Assembly: GCA_000421065.1 (NCBI GenBank)
Contig: ATWD01000001.1
Location: forward strand, 2,348,001 to 2,412,000
Direction of reading: 5' to 3'
Length of the DNA stretch: 64,000 nucleotides
Source: Acidobacteriaceae bacterium TAA 166
GTDB lineage: Bacteria > Acidobacteriota > Terriglobia > Terriglobales > Acidobacteriaceae
Under the pieces are notes generated by a model. That model was not told the DNA's origin. It was given only the letters and a program-made list of their open reading frames with translations, and did not search any database. This document shows, piece after piece, positions 26,157 through 35,806 of this stretch; the stretch's first letter is position 1, and every line of letters starts with the position of its first letter. The translations under genes were made by a program, and so were the position numbers.

Positions 26157-28949
26157 TTGAACCGACTCCTATTCGTCCTCGCTGTGATCTTTGCGCTCAC
26201 CTCTGCCTTCGCCTTCGCAACTTCCGCGAAAGCTCAAAGTGACTGTACATCGCTCACAGGCTTTGTCCATGACTCCACAGGAGCTGCCATTCCGAGTGCT
26301 TCCATCCAGTTGGATTCGGGCACTCCAATCCTTGGCGATCCTTCAGGCCGTTTCCATCTAGCGTGCGTTCCGCCTGGCCAACACGCGTTGCAGATTTCCT
26401 TCAGCGGCTTTGCCCCCGTGAACCTGACCGTAAACTCTCCCCAAAAGGCCGATCTATCTGTCACACTTCAGCTTGAAGAGGTCCAGACCACCGTTGACGT
26501 TGGCGATAACGACGATAATCCCGCCGCAGCCAACTCTCCCACAAGCAGCGGTCCGAGCCAGACTATCTCTGGCCAGCGGCTCCAGTCCCTTGCCGACGAC
26601 CCGGACGACCTTCTCCGTGAACTCCAGCAGATGGCTGCAGCCGCCGGCGGGAACCCTTCCAGCGCCGCTCTCTCAATTGACGGCTTTCACAGCGGTGACA
26701 ACAATGGCACGCTCCCGCCCAAATCCTCTATCGCCTACATCAAGGTCAATCCTGATCTGTTCTCCTCGGAATACCGCAATCCTCCGTTCGGGGGCGGTGA
26801 AATCCAGGTTTATACCAAACCTGGACAGCCCACTTATCATGGCGCTTTGTTCGCCACCAACTCCAGCCCCTGGATGAACGCCCGTGACCCGTTTTCTGTC
26901 AGCCGCGCCTCTATCGGCAAGCAACGCTATGGATTTGAACTCACCGGCCCTATCCGCAAAAAGGGTTCCGACTTCGTGCTCAATCTCGAGCATCGCTCCA
27001 TTGACAACTTCGCCGTCGTCAATGCCATCAACATTGATGCAGAGGGTAACCAAAGCCCAATCCTCCAGAACGTGCCTGCACCACAGCGTCTTTGGATTGG
27101 CATGGCCAAGGTTGATTGGCAACTCGGCCCCAAAAACACTTTCATCGCCAGCTTTGGTGCCTGGCACAAACACCAGGAAAACGTGGGCGCCGGAGGCACC
27201 ACACTCGCCGAAGCTGCGTATGACAGTGAGGCGTACGATCACAATCTGCATCTCACCGATGTCACCACGATCTCTCCAAAGCTCATGCACGAGGCCCGCC
27301 TTGGGATCGAATTTGACGGGAAGGATCAAGTCCCAAATTCGCTCGATCCCCAGCTTCAGGTAGTCGGTGCCTTCACCTCCGGCGGCAGCACCGGTGGAGC
27401 GCTGCGGGACCACGAAATCGATGCCGAGTACGACGATGACGCCATACTCAGCCTCTCGAAACATCTCATCAAGTTCGGTTCACAGTTTGAACTTCTCCGC
27501 GAGCGTTTCCGGTACTTCAGCAACTTTAATGGCACCTGGCTCTTTGGTGGCGGTACCGTCCCCGTCCTGGACACCAATAACAATCCAACGGCTCAGACCC
27601 AAACCATTACCGGCGTCGAGCAGTACGTGCGCTCTCTGAACGGGTGGGCCGGCGGCGCTCCCACCCAGTACTCTAATGCAGCCGGAAACCCCACCATCAA
27701 CATGACGCAATACCGTGAAGCGCTTTTCTTCCAGGACGACTGGAAGATCTTGCCCAGCCTCCACTTCGCGTGGGGTCTTCGCTACTACACGCAGAATAAG
27801 CCCTTAGTCCATAACAACTTCAATCCACGCTTCGGCGTTTCATGGTCGCCGGACAAAAAATCCACCTGGACGCTCCATGCGCACGCTGGTCTCTTCTCCG
27901 GCCGCTTTGGCGCCCACAGCTACGCGCAGGTGCTTAACATGGACGGCACGCAGCGCATCACCAGCCTCGTCTACACACCCGGCTGCGCTGGTAGCTTTTC
28001 CCCGAACACCTGTAACGCCTTCGCCGGCGGTACGCCTGTCAGATCCATTCGCACCATCCAGCCCCATCTGCCGAACCTCTTCTACAGCATCCAAAATCTC
28101 GGCTTCAGTCATACGATTGCCAAGGACTGGTCGGTCTCGGCTGACTATTACATCGCGCAGATGTGGCACTACACTCGCTCCGAAAACATTAACTCGCCTA
28201 TCAACGACGAGCCACTGGGCCCTCGTCCCCTCGCCCCGAATATGAACATCCTGCAATGGCAGGACTCCGGACGAGGCTACGGCAATGTTATCTTCATGGG
28301 GGTTAACAACCAGTCCCTCAAGCATCTCAAGTTCTTTCTCGGTTCAGTCCGTGTCCATATCATCGACGATACCAATGATGATCCCAACTTCACTCCGCAG
28401 CACACTGGTTCGAACGTTGGCGAATACGCCATCCGCACCGGTAATCCGCTCTGGAATGTCTTCGGCAACACCACCGCAAAGTTGCCCTGGGCTCTGCAAT
28501 TGAGCGGCAACTTCAATGCATCCGGAGGCTCTCCTTACAACATCACGACTGGTTTCGACAACAATGCTGACGGAAACATTAACGATCGTCCTTTTTATGC
28601 ACCAAGCGGCACGCCCGTTTGCTCAGCCACCATCGGCGCTCATTGTGCCTATTCCACACAATTTGGATTGCTCGCCACAACAGGTACCGGGGGGACGGTT
28701 CAGCGAAACGCAGGCATCATGCCCTGGACCTTCTATCTCGACACCAATCTCCAGCGCACCTTCAAACTCACTCGTGATCCCAAAGCAGACCACCCACAGG
28801 CCATAGCGGTCAACATTCGTAGCTCCAATGTTCTGAATCATCTCAATGTCACGGCCGTAGGCGGCGTCTTGGGGTCTCCAATTTTCGGTCGACCCTACTC
28901 CGGGGACAACGGCCGTCGCCTAGAGGGCGGTGTTCGCTATAGCTTTTAG
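26157..28949 (+). CDS. TonB-dependent receptor with carboxypeptidase-regulatory-like domain
   Basis: Outer-membrane receptor of the Oar-like class. TTG is the likely start, because it begins a normal signal peptide (LNRLLFVLAV...SAKAQ); the open frame begins 54 bases earlier at another TTG. A carboxypeptidase-regulatory-like domain (CTSLTGFVHDSTGAAIPSAS, about residues 27-110) precedes a linker and a shortened plug-like region (LADDPDDLLRELQQMA, IDGFHSG), then the beta-barrel, ending in an aromatic residue (YSF). At about 930 residues it is smaller than the other three receptors in this window. The ligand is unknown. It is intact although it lies between pseudogenes; directly after its stop is the tail of an FtsX permease, so its downstream neighbour has been deleted. 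Confidence 0.9.
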   Translation: MNRLLFVLAVIFALTSAFAFATSAKAQSDCTSLTGFVHDSTGAAIPSASIQLDSGTPILGDPSGRFHLACVPPGQHALQISFSGFAPVNLTVNSPQKADLSVTLQLEEVQTTVDVGDNDDNPAAANSPTSSGPSQTISGQRLQSLADDPDDLLRELQQMAAAAGGNPSSAALSIDGFHSGDNNGTLPPKSSIAYIKVNPDLFSSEYRNPPFGGGEIQVYTKPGQPTYHGALFATNSSPWMNARDPFSVSRASIGKQRYGFELTGPIRKKGSDFVLNLEHRSIDNFAVVNAINIDAEGNQSPILQNVPAPQRLWIGMAKVDWQLGPKNTFIASFGAWHKHQENVGAGGTTLAEAAYDSEAYDHNLHLTDVTTISPKLMHEARLGIEFDGKDQVPNSLDPQLQVVGAFTSGGSTGGALRDHEIDAEYDDDAILSLSKHLIKFGSQFELLRERFRYFSNFNGTWLFGGGTVPVLDTNNNPTAQTQTITGVEQYVRSLNGWAGGAPTQYSNAAGNPTINMTQYREALFFQDDWKILPSLHFAWGLRYYTQNKPLVHNNFNPRFGVSWSPDKKSTWTLHAHAGLFSGRFGAHSYAQVLNMDGTQRITSLVYTPGCAGSFSPNTCNAFAGGTPVRSIRTIQPHLPNLFYSIQNLGFSHTIAKDWSVSADYYIAQMWHYTRSENINSPINDEPLGPRPLAPNMNILQWQDSGRGYGNVIFMGVNNQSLKHLKFFLGSVRVHIIDDTNDDPNFTPQHTGSNVGEYAIRTGNPLWNVFGNTTAKLPWALQLSGNFNASGGSPYNITTGFDNNADGNINDRPFYAPSGTPVCSATIGAHCAYSTQFGLLATTGTGGTVQRNAGIMPWTFYLDTNLQRTFKLTRDPKADHPQAIAVNIRSSNVLNHLNVTAVGGVLGSPIFGRPYSGDNGRRLEGGVRYSF

Positions 28950-29364
28950 GGTGGCTCAAAATTATGGTACGCTACGCTTCCCTATGACGCTTGTATGGAT
29001 TTTTGCGGCTCTTGCACTTGTGCTTTCTGCGATTGGGATCTTTGGAGTCATGACATATACAGTAAGTTGCCGCACACATGAACTGGCAATTCGGATAGCA
29101 TTGGGCGCAGATCGTCCGACAGTGCTGCGGTTGGTGTTGCACGAAGGTCTGGGCGTGACGCTAACCGGTGTAGTGATCGGCCTGGTGGCTGCCCTCACTC
29201 TGAGTCATGTCATGGCAGGCTATGTTTACGGCATCAAATCCACAGACCCGCTTACGTTCGCGGCCGCCGCATTGCTGCTAATGTTCGTTGCGCTTGCAGC
29301 CTGCTACATTCCCGCTCGCCGCGCGATGTATGTCGATCCGATGGAGGTATTGAGGATTGAATAA
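28950..29364 (+). pseudogene. C-terminal remnant of a duplicated MacB/FtsX permease
   Basis: Only the last FtsX domain is present. From about 28984 it reads MTLVWIFAALALVLSAIGIFGVM, then RTHELAIRIALGAD, three hydrophobic helices and the terminal block YIPARRAMYVDPMEVLRIE, closely resembling the end of ADOP-type permeases such as the intact one at 12-14.5 kb. The other 700 or so residues are missing. An ORF extends a few codons back into the receptor gene, but that is coincidental. It indicates a deletion that joined the receptor gene to the end of an unrelated transporter gene. Confidence 0.78.
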
Positions 29365-29447
29365 ACATTGTCTGAAGAGCGTTCGAGTAAATCCTTGCGT
29401 TACGACGCTGCCAAAAATAATCCCAGATAAGGTTCGAAACCTTAAAT

Positions 29448-29494
29448 AAATTCCGCGATAGGGCCTCTGCAATTGCCTGTTCCGTATGCCCTAG
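29448..29494 (+). repeat. Conserved intergenic element, copy A
   Basis: Forty-seven bases in which the blocks AAATTCC, GATAGG, CAATT, CCTGTT, CGTATG and CCT occur in the same order and nearly the same spacing as in copy B (51618-51662). It lies about 180 bases before the membrane-anchored regulator gene. Function unknown. Confidence 0.6.
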
Positions 29495-29672
29495 CCTAAC
29501 AACCGATCGTATGATCCGATACCGTTATCATAGTAGCCCGCAATATCAACCGCGAGCCCGGCCAGGACGATCACCACATCGACACCCGCTTATCCGTCGG
29601 CTTGAAAGAAGACCTGGGTCTCCAGCGCTAGAGACTCGCAATCCACGATCCCCAAGTTTGCCGAGATTGTGA

Positions 29673-31097
29673 TTGGCGACTCGCAGAAAATCCATTTACA
29701 GGTTGTTCATCTTGTGGAGGTACGCTTGTATCTTATCTGGAGTCCTATCTTTGCTTGCAGTCAAACAGCAGACTGAGATTGCTCAGGCGGGTTTCGCTTG
29801 CGGGGATGATCCGCGATGGCAGCTTGCTGTCAAGATCGCCGAGAGCAATCATTTTCGCAAGTCGGCGTTATTAGCGCAGTTTCTGCTCTATATATGTGAA
29901 TATACGTTGAATGGGACCGCTGAAGAGCTTACCGAGCAAGCAATCGGTGAGCAGGTATTCAGGCGCCAGCCCGGTTATAGCACGGGCGAAGATAATATTG
30001 TACGGAGCTACGCGCATCGGCTCCGGAGTCGCCTCGATCAGTATTTCCAGGAAAATGGGCGGGACGAGCCCTATCGGATTATTGTTCCTCGCGGTGGATA
30101 CACGCCGATTTTTGAACAGAACCAGCCAATCCCTACAAATCCACAGCCAGAATTGCTGCACTTCGATACCGCAGAAACAATAAGTGAAACAGGCTCGGAA
30201 AGCATTTTTCCGCAGCAGGGCGTTCCGCTGACTGCTGAGCACGGCCTTTCAAAACGGCAAATGATCCTTCCCGCAGTGGTATTTCTCTTGGCTGGTGCCG
30301 GGCTCGGCGTTCTGTTCAGCAGTATCCTGCACGGGACAAAGCATTCGCCGGCACATGCTTTGTGGGCCCAGATGTTCTCAAATAGAGCTGGCACATTAAT
30401 AGTTACAACCGACAACAGCCTGGGATGGTTGCAATACCTCACGGGGCGCAACACGAACCTTCACGATTACATGGATCGGAGCTTTTTCGCTCAGTTCGAT
30501 CAGGACGATACGTTGTGGCACCGCCAGATGCACCGCCTGAGCGAAGAACACCTCACCAGCACGGCAGATACGACTGCGGCATCTGACATCATGTTGTTGC
30601 CAGAAGCGAACGGTAGCGATGTGAGACTGCTGAATGCGCGGACATTGCAACTCAACGATTTGAAGCAGCCGAATATCGTGCTTCTCGGTTCGAATTATGG
30701 GAACCCCTGGGTAACTCTTTTTGAGCCCCACATGAATTTCCAAGTCAATTACCATGCGACGGATGATACCTACGCGTCGCAGATTATCAACCGGAACCCG
30801 CAACCGGGGGAGCCCTCAGTTCTTTACAACGAAAGTATTCGTCCTCCTTACACTACGTATGCGATTGTCGCTCTGATGCCGAATCTGGAGCAGCGCGGAT
30901 GGGTGCTGATGATCGAAGGAAATACTATGGCGGGAACAGAAGCAGCCGCAGAGTTTGCTATGCACGAGGATATACAGCCGTTTCTGCGCGAGGCGACGCG
31001 CAATGGTTCTATCCGTCCCTTCGAGATCGTTTTGAAAACAACGAATCTTGATGCACAACCTGGGGCGACAAGTATTCTGCTCAAGCGGATCTACTGA
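29673..31097 (+). CDS. Membrane-anchored winged-helix regulator
   Basis: One-component regulator of a type common in Acidobacteriota. The cytoplasmic N-terminal domain (about residues 45-155) has the family pattern: FLLYICEYTLNG, EQAIGEQVFRR, a conserved block VRSYAHRLRSRLDQYF, and IIVPRGGYTPIF, which forms the winged-helix hairpin. A single transmembrane helix follows (about 190-212), then a C-terminal domain of about 260 residues, presumably periplasmic, without a recognised family. The topology resembles CadC/ToxR: membrane sensing coupled to DNA binding. The start is a TTG without a good ribosome site; a downstream start is possible. It precedes the phosphoesterase-receptor pair and is a plausible regulator of it. 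Confidence 0.75.
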   Translation: MATRRKSIYRLFILWRYACILSGVLSLLAVKQQTEIAQAGFACGDDPRWQLAVKIAESNHFRKSALLAQFLLYICEYTLNGTAEELTEQAIGEQVFRRQPGYSTGEDNIVRSYAHRLRSRLDQYFQENGRDEPYRIIVPRGGYTPIFEQNQPIPTNPQPELLHFDTAETISETGSESIFPQQGVPLTAEHGLSKRQMILPAVVFLLAGAGLGVLFSSILHGTKHSPAHALWAQMFSNRAGTLIVTTDNSLGWLQYLTGRNTNLHDYMDRSFFAQFDQDDTLWHRQMHRLSEEHLTSTADTTAASDIMLLPEANGSDVRLLNARTLQLNDLKQPNIVLLGSNYGNPWVTLFEPHMNFQVNYHATDDTYASQIINRNPQPGEPSVLYNESIRPPYTTYAIVALMPNLEQRGWVLMIEGNTMAGTEAAAEFAMHEDIQPFLREATRNGSIRPFEIVLKTTNLDAQPGATSILLKRIY

Positions 31098-31507
31098 GCG
31101 TCCACGCTAGCTTGCAGCGTTTTCCGCCCTGTCATGCAGCAGCTCTTCAATATCTCTCTGTCTACCTCCGCTTACAAAGCACCGCCACACGTCCCTGTCT
31201 CCATGCCAGTGCGCTTCGAAAGGTAGCCTCTCGTACGCTTCCGCTGGGAACTTAGGCTTATGCTCGGGCCACGTTAGAGCTGCGCAAGGATCACAGATTC
31301 GCAGGAGTGCGCATGCAATCCGACCGTTCTCGTCGGACGACGATGATGAAAGATTCGTTACACCAAATTCCATATTCCTCTTTAAGCCTTCTGTTTGCAG
31401 ATAACTATTGCGTATTGCGCTGGCAGTTGACGTTATCAGTAACGTGATAACACTTAACGCCCTGCTGCTCATCAATTGAAACTGGCATTGGAACCCAGGA
31501 GAGCAGG
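31098..31507 (+). other. Intergenic region holding the phosphoesterase promoter
   Basis: About 410 bases. No credible gene was found. Near its end are a perfect 7-bp dyad and a TTGACG hexamer (listed separately). Confidence 0.5.
31427..31451 (+). promoter_or_regulatory. Candidate promoter with overlapping operator dyad
   Basis: GTTATCA-N6-TGATAAC is a perfect 7-bp inverted repeat (31432-31451), nested with ACGTTA-N4-TAACGT (31430-31445). A TTGACG hexamer (31427-31432) overlaps its left edge and could be a -35 element. It lies about 57 bases before the phosphoesterase ATG. A dimeric regulator is expected to bind here; the membrane-anchored regulator next door is one candidate. Confidence 0.6.
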
Positions 31508-32449
31508 ATGAATCGTCGTAGTTTTCTATCCCTTGGCAGTGCGACTCTGGTGGCGTCAAGCCTTAGCTACGCTCATGGCGAACCAGCCAATGTAGTCCGT
31601 AGCTCGAGCCAGCCGGGCAGTTTTGATTTTGCCTTTTTCACCGATACGCATATTCAGCCGGAACTGGATGCGGCCAAAGGCTGCACGATGTGTTTCGAGC
31701 AGCTCCGTACTTCGGGGGCAGACTTTGCAATCCAAGGCGGAGATCATATTTTCGATGGGCTTGGCGTCAGTGTGGAGCGCTCGGAGAGCCTTTACGATCT
31801 TTACACCAACACAGAGAAGGCGTTACAAATGCCCGTTCACCATGTGATCGGGAATCATGATCTCGTCGGCTTATACGACAAGAGCGGTCTGGCATTGACA
31901 GACTCCAGAGAGGGTAAACGCACGTACCAGCAGCGGATTGGAAAAACGTACTATTCGTTTGACCACAAGGGATACCACTTCATCATCCTTGACTCCATTC
32001 ATCCCACGAAAGACCGTTCCTGGGAGGCAGGTATCGACCCTGTGCAGCTCGCGTGGTTGTCCGAAGACCTGAGCAAACTGCTAGCCACTACCCCAGTGAT
32101 TGTGGCCGTCCATTGCCCTTTGACGACAGGAGCTTATGCCTACAGCGAACATGACCCAGCAAGGCCGTTTAAGCATCAGCAAGCGTATGTCAATAATGCC
32201 TACAAGGTGATTGCTTTGCTTGAGCATCACAATGTTCTTGTTGTGCTGCAGGGGCACATCCATATCAATGAGACGGTTCTTTTTAAAGGCATTCCGTTTG
32301 TGACTTGTGGAGCCGTTAGCGGAAACTGGTGGCGTGGCAGCCACTGGGGCACTCCGGAAGGCTACACCGTCGTGAGTCTACTTGATGGTAAAGCCACATG
32401 GCGTTATGAGACCTACGGCTTCAAAGCGACCAATCCGCACAACGACTGA
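31508..32449 (+). CDS. Tat-exported calcineurin-like metallophosphoesterase
   Basis: Predicted periplasmic phosphoesterase. The N terminus MNRRSFLSLGSATLVASS is a twin-arginine leader with AHG cleavage. Metal-binding motifs appear in order: FFTDTHIQ (D-x-H, about residue 45), GGDHIFDG, GNHD (about 117), the histidine in VAVHCPL, and GHIH (about 252). Length 313 is normal. AGGAGAGCAGG precedes the ATG. The receptor gene follows after only 43 bases, so the two are probably co-transcribed. The enzyme may release phosphate or cleave a phosphodiester from the ligand that the receptor imports; this is inferred from neighbourhood only. Confidence 0.9.
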   Translation: MNRRSFLSLGSATLVASSLSYAHGEPANVVRSSSQPGSFDFAFFTDTHIQPELDAAKGCTMCFEQLRTSGADFAIQGGDHIFDGLGVSVERSESLYDLYTNTEKALQMPVHHVIGNHDLVGLYDKSGLALTDSREGKRTYQQRIGKTYYSFDHKGYHFIILDSIHPTKDRSWEAGIDPVQLAWLSEDLSKLLATTPVIVAVHCPLTTGAYAYSEHDPARPFKHQQAYVNNAYKVIALLEHHNVLVVLQGHIHINETVLFKGIPFVTCGAVSGNWWRGSHWGTPEGYTVVSLLDGKATWRYETYGFKATNPHND

Positions 32450-32492
32450 TCCCCTGACCAGAAGCACTTTTACACCTTTACTGGAGAGTCCC

Positions 32493-35400
32493 ATGTTGTC
32501 AGGCAATATCTTGAAATACGCACTGCCTAAGTGGCGGTCGCGCCCACGGGCTGTTCTTATTATCACATTTCTGACCTGCGTCTTGGGTATCCCTGCATTC
32601 GCACAGTATATTTCTGGGAGCATCAAGGGCATCGTCACCGATGCAAAGGGCAATAGGCTCGTCGAAGCAACGGTGCATATCATCGCGGTAGATACGGGAT
32701 TAAGCCGCTCGATCCCCACCGATGAAAACGGAGAATACAATTTCGAGCAACTACCGGTTGGCAGCTATGCAGTGGAGGTTTCGCATGAAGGCTTCATCAG
32801 CCAGAAAACGATGGTGGCGGTCACCGCCGACCATATCTCGCAGTGGGACCCATCCCTTTCTGTGGGTGGATCGACGGAAGCAATCAATGTAACCGCTGAT
32901 ACGGTTGGACTAGATACAGAGAGCCATGTCATCGGTTCTACGCTGAACGCAGAGCAGCTTGAAGCACTTCCTTCCGACGGACGTAATGTATTCGCTCTCC
33001 TTTCAGTTCAGAGTGGTGTCGATCCTTACACCGGAAATGGGGCCAGCCGTTCCGACGTCAACTACTACAACGCCGGAGCAAATCAGCTCACTATCGGAGG
33101 CAATGCCTGGGGAATGGCCTCCTATCTAGAGGATGGCGTAACCAATTTCAATCTGCTGACGAAGACCGCCAACGTTCAGCCTAGTATTGAGGCGACGAAG
33201 CAGGTCGTGACTGCAATCAATGGCGCATCAGCACGTTTCGACGAGCCAAATGTAGTCAATGTCATCACGAAGAGCGGAACCAACCGATTTCACGGCCGCC
33301 TTTATGACTATTTGAGAAATGATGCTCTGAACACCTATGTGCGGGAAGCCCCAGCCAAAACTGAATTGCGCTATAACCAGTTTGGCGGAAATATTGGAGG
33401 ACCAATTCTGAGGGATCGCCTGTTCTTCTTCTTCGACTATTCGGGGCTTCGTAACTACAGCCAGTCGATTCTCAGGGCGGAGTTGCCAACGGCAGCGGAG
33501 CGGAGCGGTAATTTCTCCGGGGTAGCCAAAATCTATGATCCGCTGACCTACAATGCAACGACGAAGACCATCCAAGAATTTCCGAATGATACGATTCCTT
33601 CCAACCGAATCTCCGCATTCGCTACATACATGCTCCAGTTTATGCCGCTGCCAACTGGCAGTCCATATACCGGCTACAACTTTTATCAAATAAAGAATGC
33701 AAGCACGACCTATGACCTTTATCACGGTCGTGTCGATTACCAAATCGGGTCAAATGACACTATTTTCGGCTCCTTCAGCACGACAAACCCTTATGACTTT
33801 TCACCGACCTGGCAGTTGCAGGGAGTAAATAACTCCCTGCACACACGCTATGCAAAGAATGCTTACATCGAAGAGACACACATCTTTTCTCCCTCGCTGG
33901 TGAACACTGCACGAGTTGGCTACAATTATGCTAAGACTCTCTATACGCTAAGCGGAATCGGAAGCAAAAACTATTCAGAAGAAGCCGGGATCAGCGGGCT
34001 CACGCCGGCTCCAACTCAGTGGGCTCCGCCGACGATGAACTTCACCTCTTACACGAGCTGGGGTCTTGAATCTGTGCCAGCTGGATCCACGCAGGATCTT
34101 TACCAATATGCCGACGAGTTGAATTGGGTTCGCGGGCGGCACAGCCTTGTGCTCGGATTTGCTCTCGAACGGGTTCAGTTCAATGGTTTATTTACCAGCT
34201 ATGCCGACGGGGATTTTAGCTTCGACGGCATTTTTACCAACAACCACGCCACGAAGCCGAGTGGCGGAAGGGATATGGCCGACTTCCTTCTTGGTTATGC
34301 CTACAATGCGAAGGGAGCTACTGGAGCTACGGTGGCTTATCTTCGCCAATTCAACTTTATGCCCTATGTGGAAGACACCTGGAGAACAACCGACAAGCTG
34401 ACACTCAATCTTGGCGTGAGATATGACTTCTTTGAAGCTCCTTCAGATCGGTTTGGTCACTCCCATGTTTATGATGTGGCCACAAACACCACTCATGCCG
34501 GTACATTCCATCAGAACTACCTGAACGTCGCGCCTCGGCTGGGTTTTTCCTATGCTCCAAAGTCAAATATGACTATCCGAGCAGGCTATGGCATCTACTA
34601 CGCCCTTCCGCTCTATAACAATTACCAATTCCTTCTGCTGAATCCGCCGAACTTCTACTTGCTAAGCAACACCTATGTGAACACGCAGTTAGTACCCGTT
34701 ACGGACACCTTCACAACTACCTCTGGTGCGTCTTCACAAGCTCCGTATACAACAGCCCTCTCGATGCCTACTCCATACACCCAGGAGTGGAGCTTCTCAG
34801 TCCAAAGAGCTTTGGGCCCGCGGCTTACTGCGCAGGCTTCCTATCTGGGGAGCAAGTCCACACACCTGCAGGTCCGTAATAATCCAAACCAGTCCAATCT
34901 CGCTGACCCTTCGAGCCCGACCTCGATTACAGCTCGCCGCCCATATTCGTGGGTTGGGGACGTCCTGGAAGCCTCGAACATTGGCTACGGAAATTTTAAC
35001 GGCTTACAACTCCAATTGATAGGGCAGTTCAACTCGGGTGCATATTTCAATGCAAATTATCTATACTCGAAGGCGCTTGATGTCCTGACCTCCGAAGAAA
35101 TGACTCCGCAGAATGGTCGGGATATTCAAGCGGATTACGGCCTTGCCGACTTCAATCGTAAACACGTGCTCAAGATAAACGGCGTATATCCTTTGCCTTG
35201 GGGAGCAGGACGACGCTGGCTGAATCGTGGAATAGTTCTTCCCGAAATCGCAGGGGGCTGGAATCTTGCCGGAAATTTCTCGTTTGTTAGCGGATTCCCC
35301 TTCTATGTTGCCGCAACCAATGCTGCAAATATAGGTAGCTTTAACACGGAACGCGCGAATCAGATTTGCAGTGGCAGACTGAGGCATCCTTCTCTCGCGC

Positions 35401-35702
35401 AATGGTACGATCTTTCCTGCTTCTCGAATCCCCCTACATACACACTGGGCAATGAATCGCGTAATAACCTGATCGGCCCCCACAAGACCGATGAAAACAT
35501 CTCGCTATCGAAGAACTTTCCGCTTGGTTGGCATAGTGGCGATGGAACTCAGTATCTCCAGTTCCGTGCGGATGCTTTTCATGTCCTGAATCATCCCTTA
35601 TGGGGACTTCCTACCGCCTCAACGACGAGTGCTGACCGCGGAGCAATCACCTCGTTCACCGGAAATCGCTCAATTCAACTATCGCTTAAATATGCGTTCT
35701 AA
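32493..35702 (+). CDS. Oar-like TonB-dependent receptor
   Basis: Outer-membrane receptor. The ATG used follows TGGAG and begins a proper signal peptide (hydrophobic core about residues 20-36, ending AFAQ); a longer frame overlapping the phosphoesterase gene is not needed. Domains: carboxypeptidase-regulatory-like (SIKGIVTDAKGNRLVEATVHI), plug (EQLEALPSDGRNVFALLSVQSGV, YLEDGVTNFN) and a large beta-barrel ending LKYAF. About 1069 residues, intact. It forms an apparent operon with the phosphoesterase upstream. A GC-rich hairpin follows the stop. The ligand is unknown. Confidence 0.92.
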   Translation: MLSGNILKYALPKWRSRPRAVLIITFLTCVLGIPAFAQYISGSIKGIVTDAKGNRLVEATVHIIAVDTGLSRSIPTDENGEYNFEQLPVGSYAVEVSHEGFISQKTMVAVTADHISQWDPSLSVGGSTEAINVTADTVGLDTESHVIGSTLNAEQLEALPSDGRNVFALLSVQSGVDPYTGNGASRSDVNYYNAGANQLTIGGNAWGMASYLEDGVTNFNLLTKTANVQPSIEATKQVVTAINGASARFDEPNVVNVITKSGTNRFHGRLYDYLRNDALNTYVREAPAKTELRYNQFGGNIGGPILRDRLFFFFDYSGLRNYSQSILRAELPTAAERSGNFSGVAKIYDPLTYNATTKTIQEFPNDTIPSNRISAFATYMLQFMPLPTGSPYTGYNFYQIKNASTTYDLYHGRVDYQIGSNDTIFGSFSTTNPYDFSPTWQLQGVNNSLHTRYAKNAYIEETHIFSPSLVNTARVGYNYAKTLYTLSGIGSKNYSEEAGISGLTPAPTQWAPPTMNFTSYTSWGLESVPAGSTQDLYQYADELNWVRGRHSLVLGFALERVQFNGLFTSYADGDFSFDGIFTNNHATKPSGGRDMADFLLGYAYNAKGATGATVAYLRQFNFMPYVEDTWRTTDKLTLNLGVRYDFFEAPSDRFGHSHVYDVATNTTHAGTFHQNYLNVAPRLGFSYAPKSNMTIRAGYGIYYALPLYNNYQFLLLNPPNFYLLSNTYVNTQLVPVTDTFTTTSGASSQAPYTTALSMPTPYTQEWSFSVQRALGPRLTAQASYLGSKSTHLQVRNNPNQSNLADPSSPTSITARRPYSWVGDVLEASNIGYGNFNGLQLQLIGQFNSGAYFNANYLYSKALDVLTSEEMTPQNGRDIQADYGLADFNRKHVLKINGVYPLPWGAGRRWLNRGIVLPEIAGGWNLAGNFSFVSGFPFYVAATNAANIGSFNTERANQICSGRLRHPSLAQWYDLSCFSNPPTYTLGNESRNNLIGPHKTDENISLSKNFPLGWHSGDGTQYLQFRADAFHVLNHPLWGLPTASTTSADRGAITSFTGNRSIQLSLKYAF

Positions 35703-35706
35703 TGGA

Positions 35707-35747
35707 GATGCGGAGTGGTGCTGACTGCTGCCAGACCGCTCCGCATC
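35707..35747 (+). terminator. Hairpin after the receptor gene (possible terminator)
   Basis: GATGCGGAG and CTCCGCATC form a perfect 9-bp stem around a 23-nt loop, four bases after the stop. There is no T tract, so it may stabilise the transcript end and not terminate intrinsically. Confidence 0.5.
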
Positions 35748-35806
35748 CGCATCAGACCTAAAGACTGCGACCGCTGCGTCCAGAACCTCATGTTTTGGAC
35801 AAATTC

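Noticed and set aside
29495-29672. Short peptide-like stretch (INREPGQDDHHIDTRLSV) ending in a stop before the regulator
   Set aside because: Might be a relic of a gene end but too short to assign; left unannotated.
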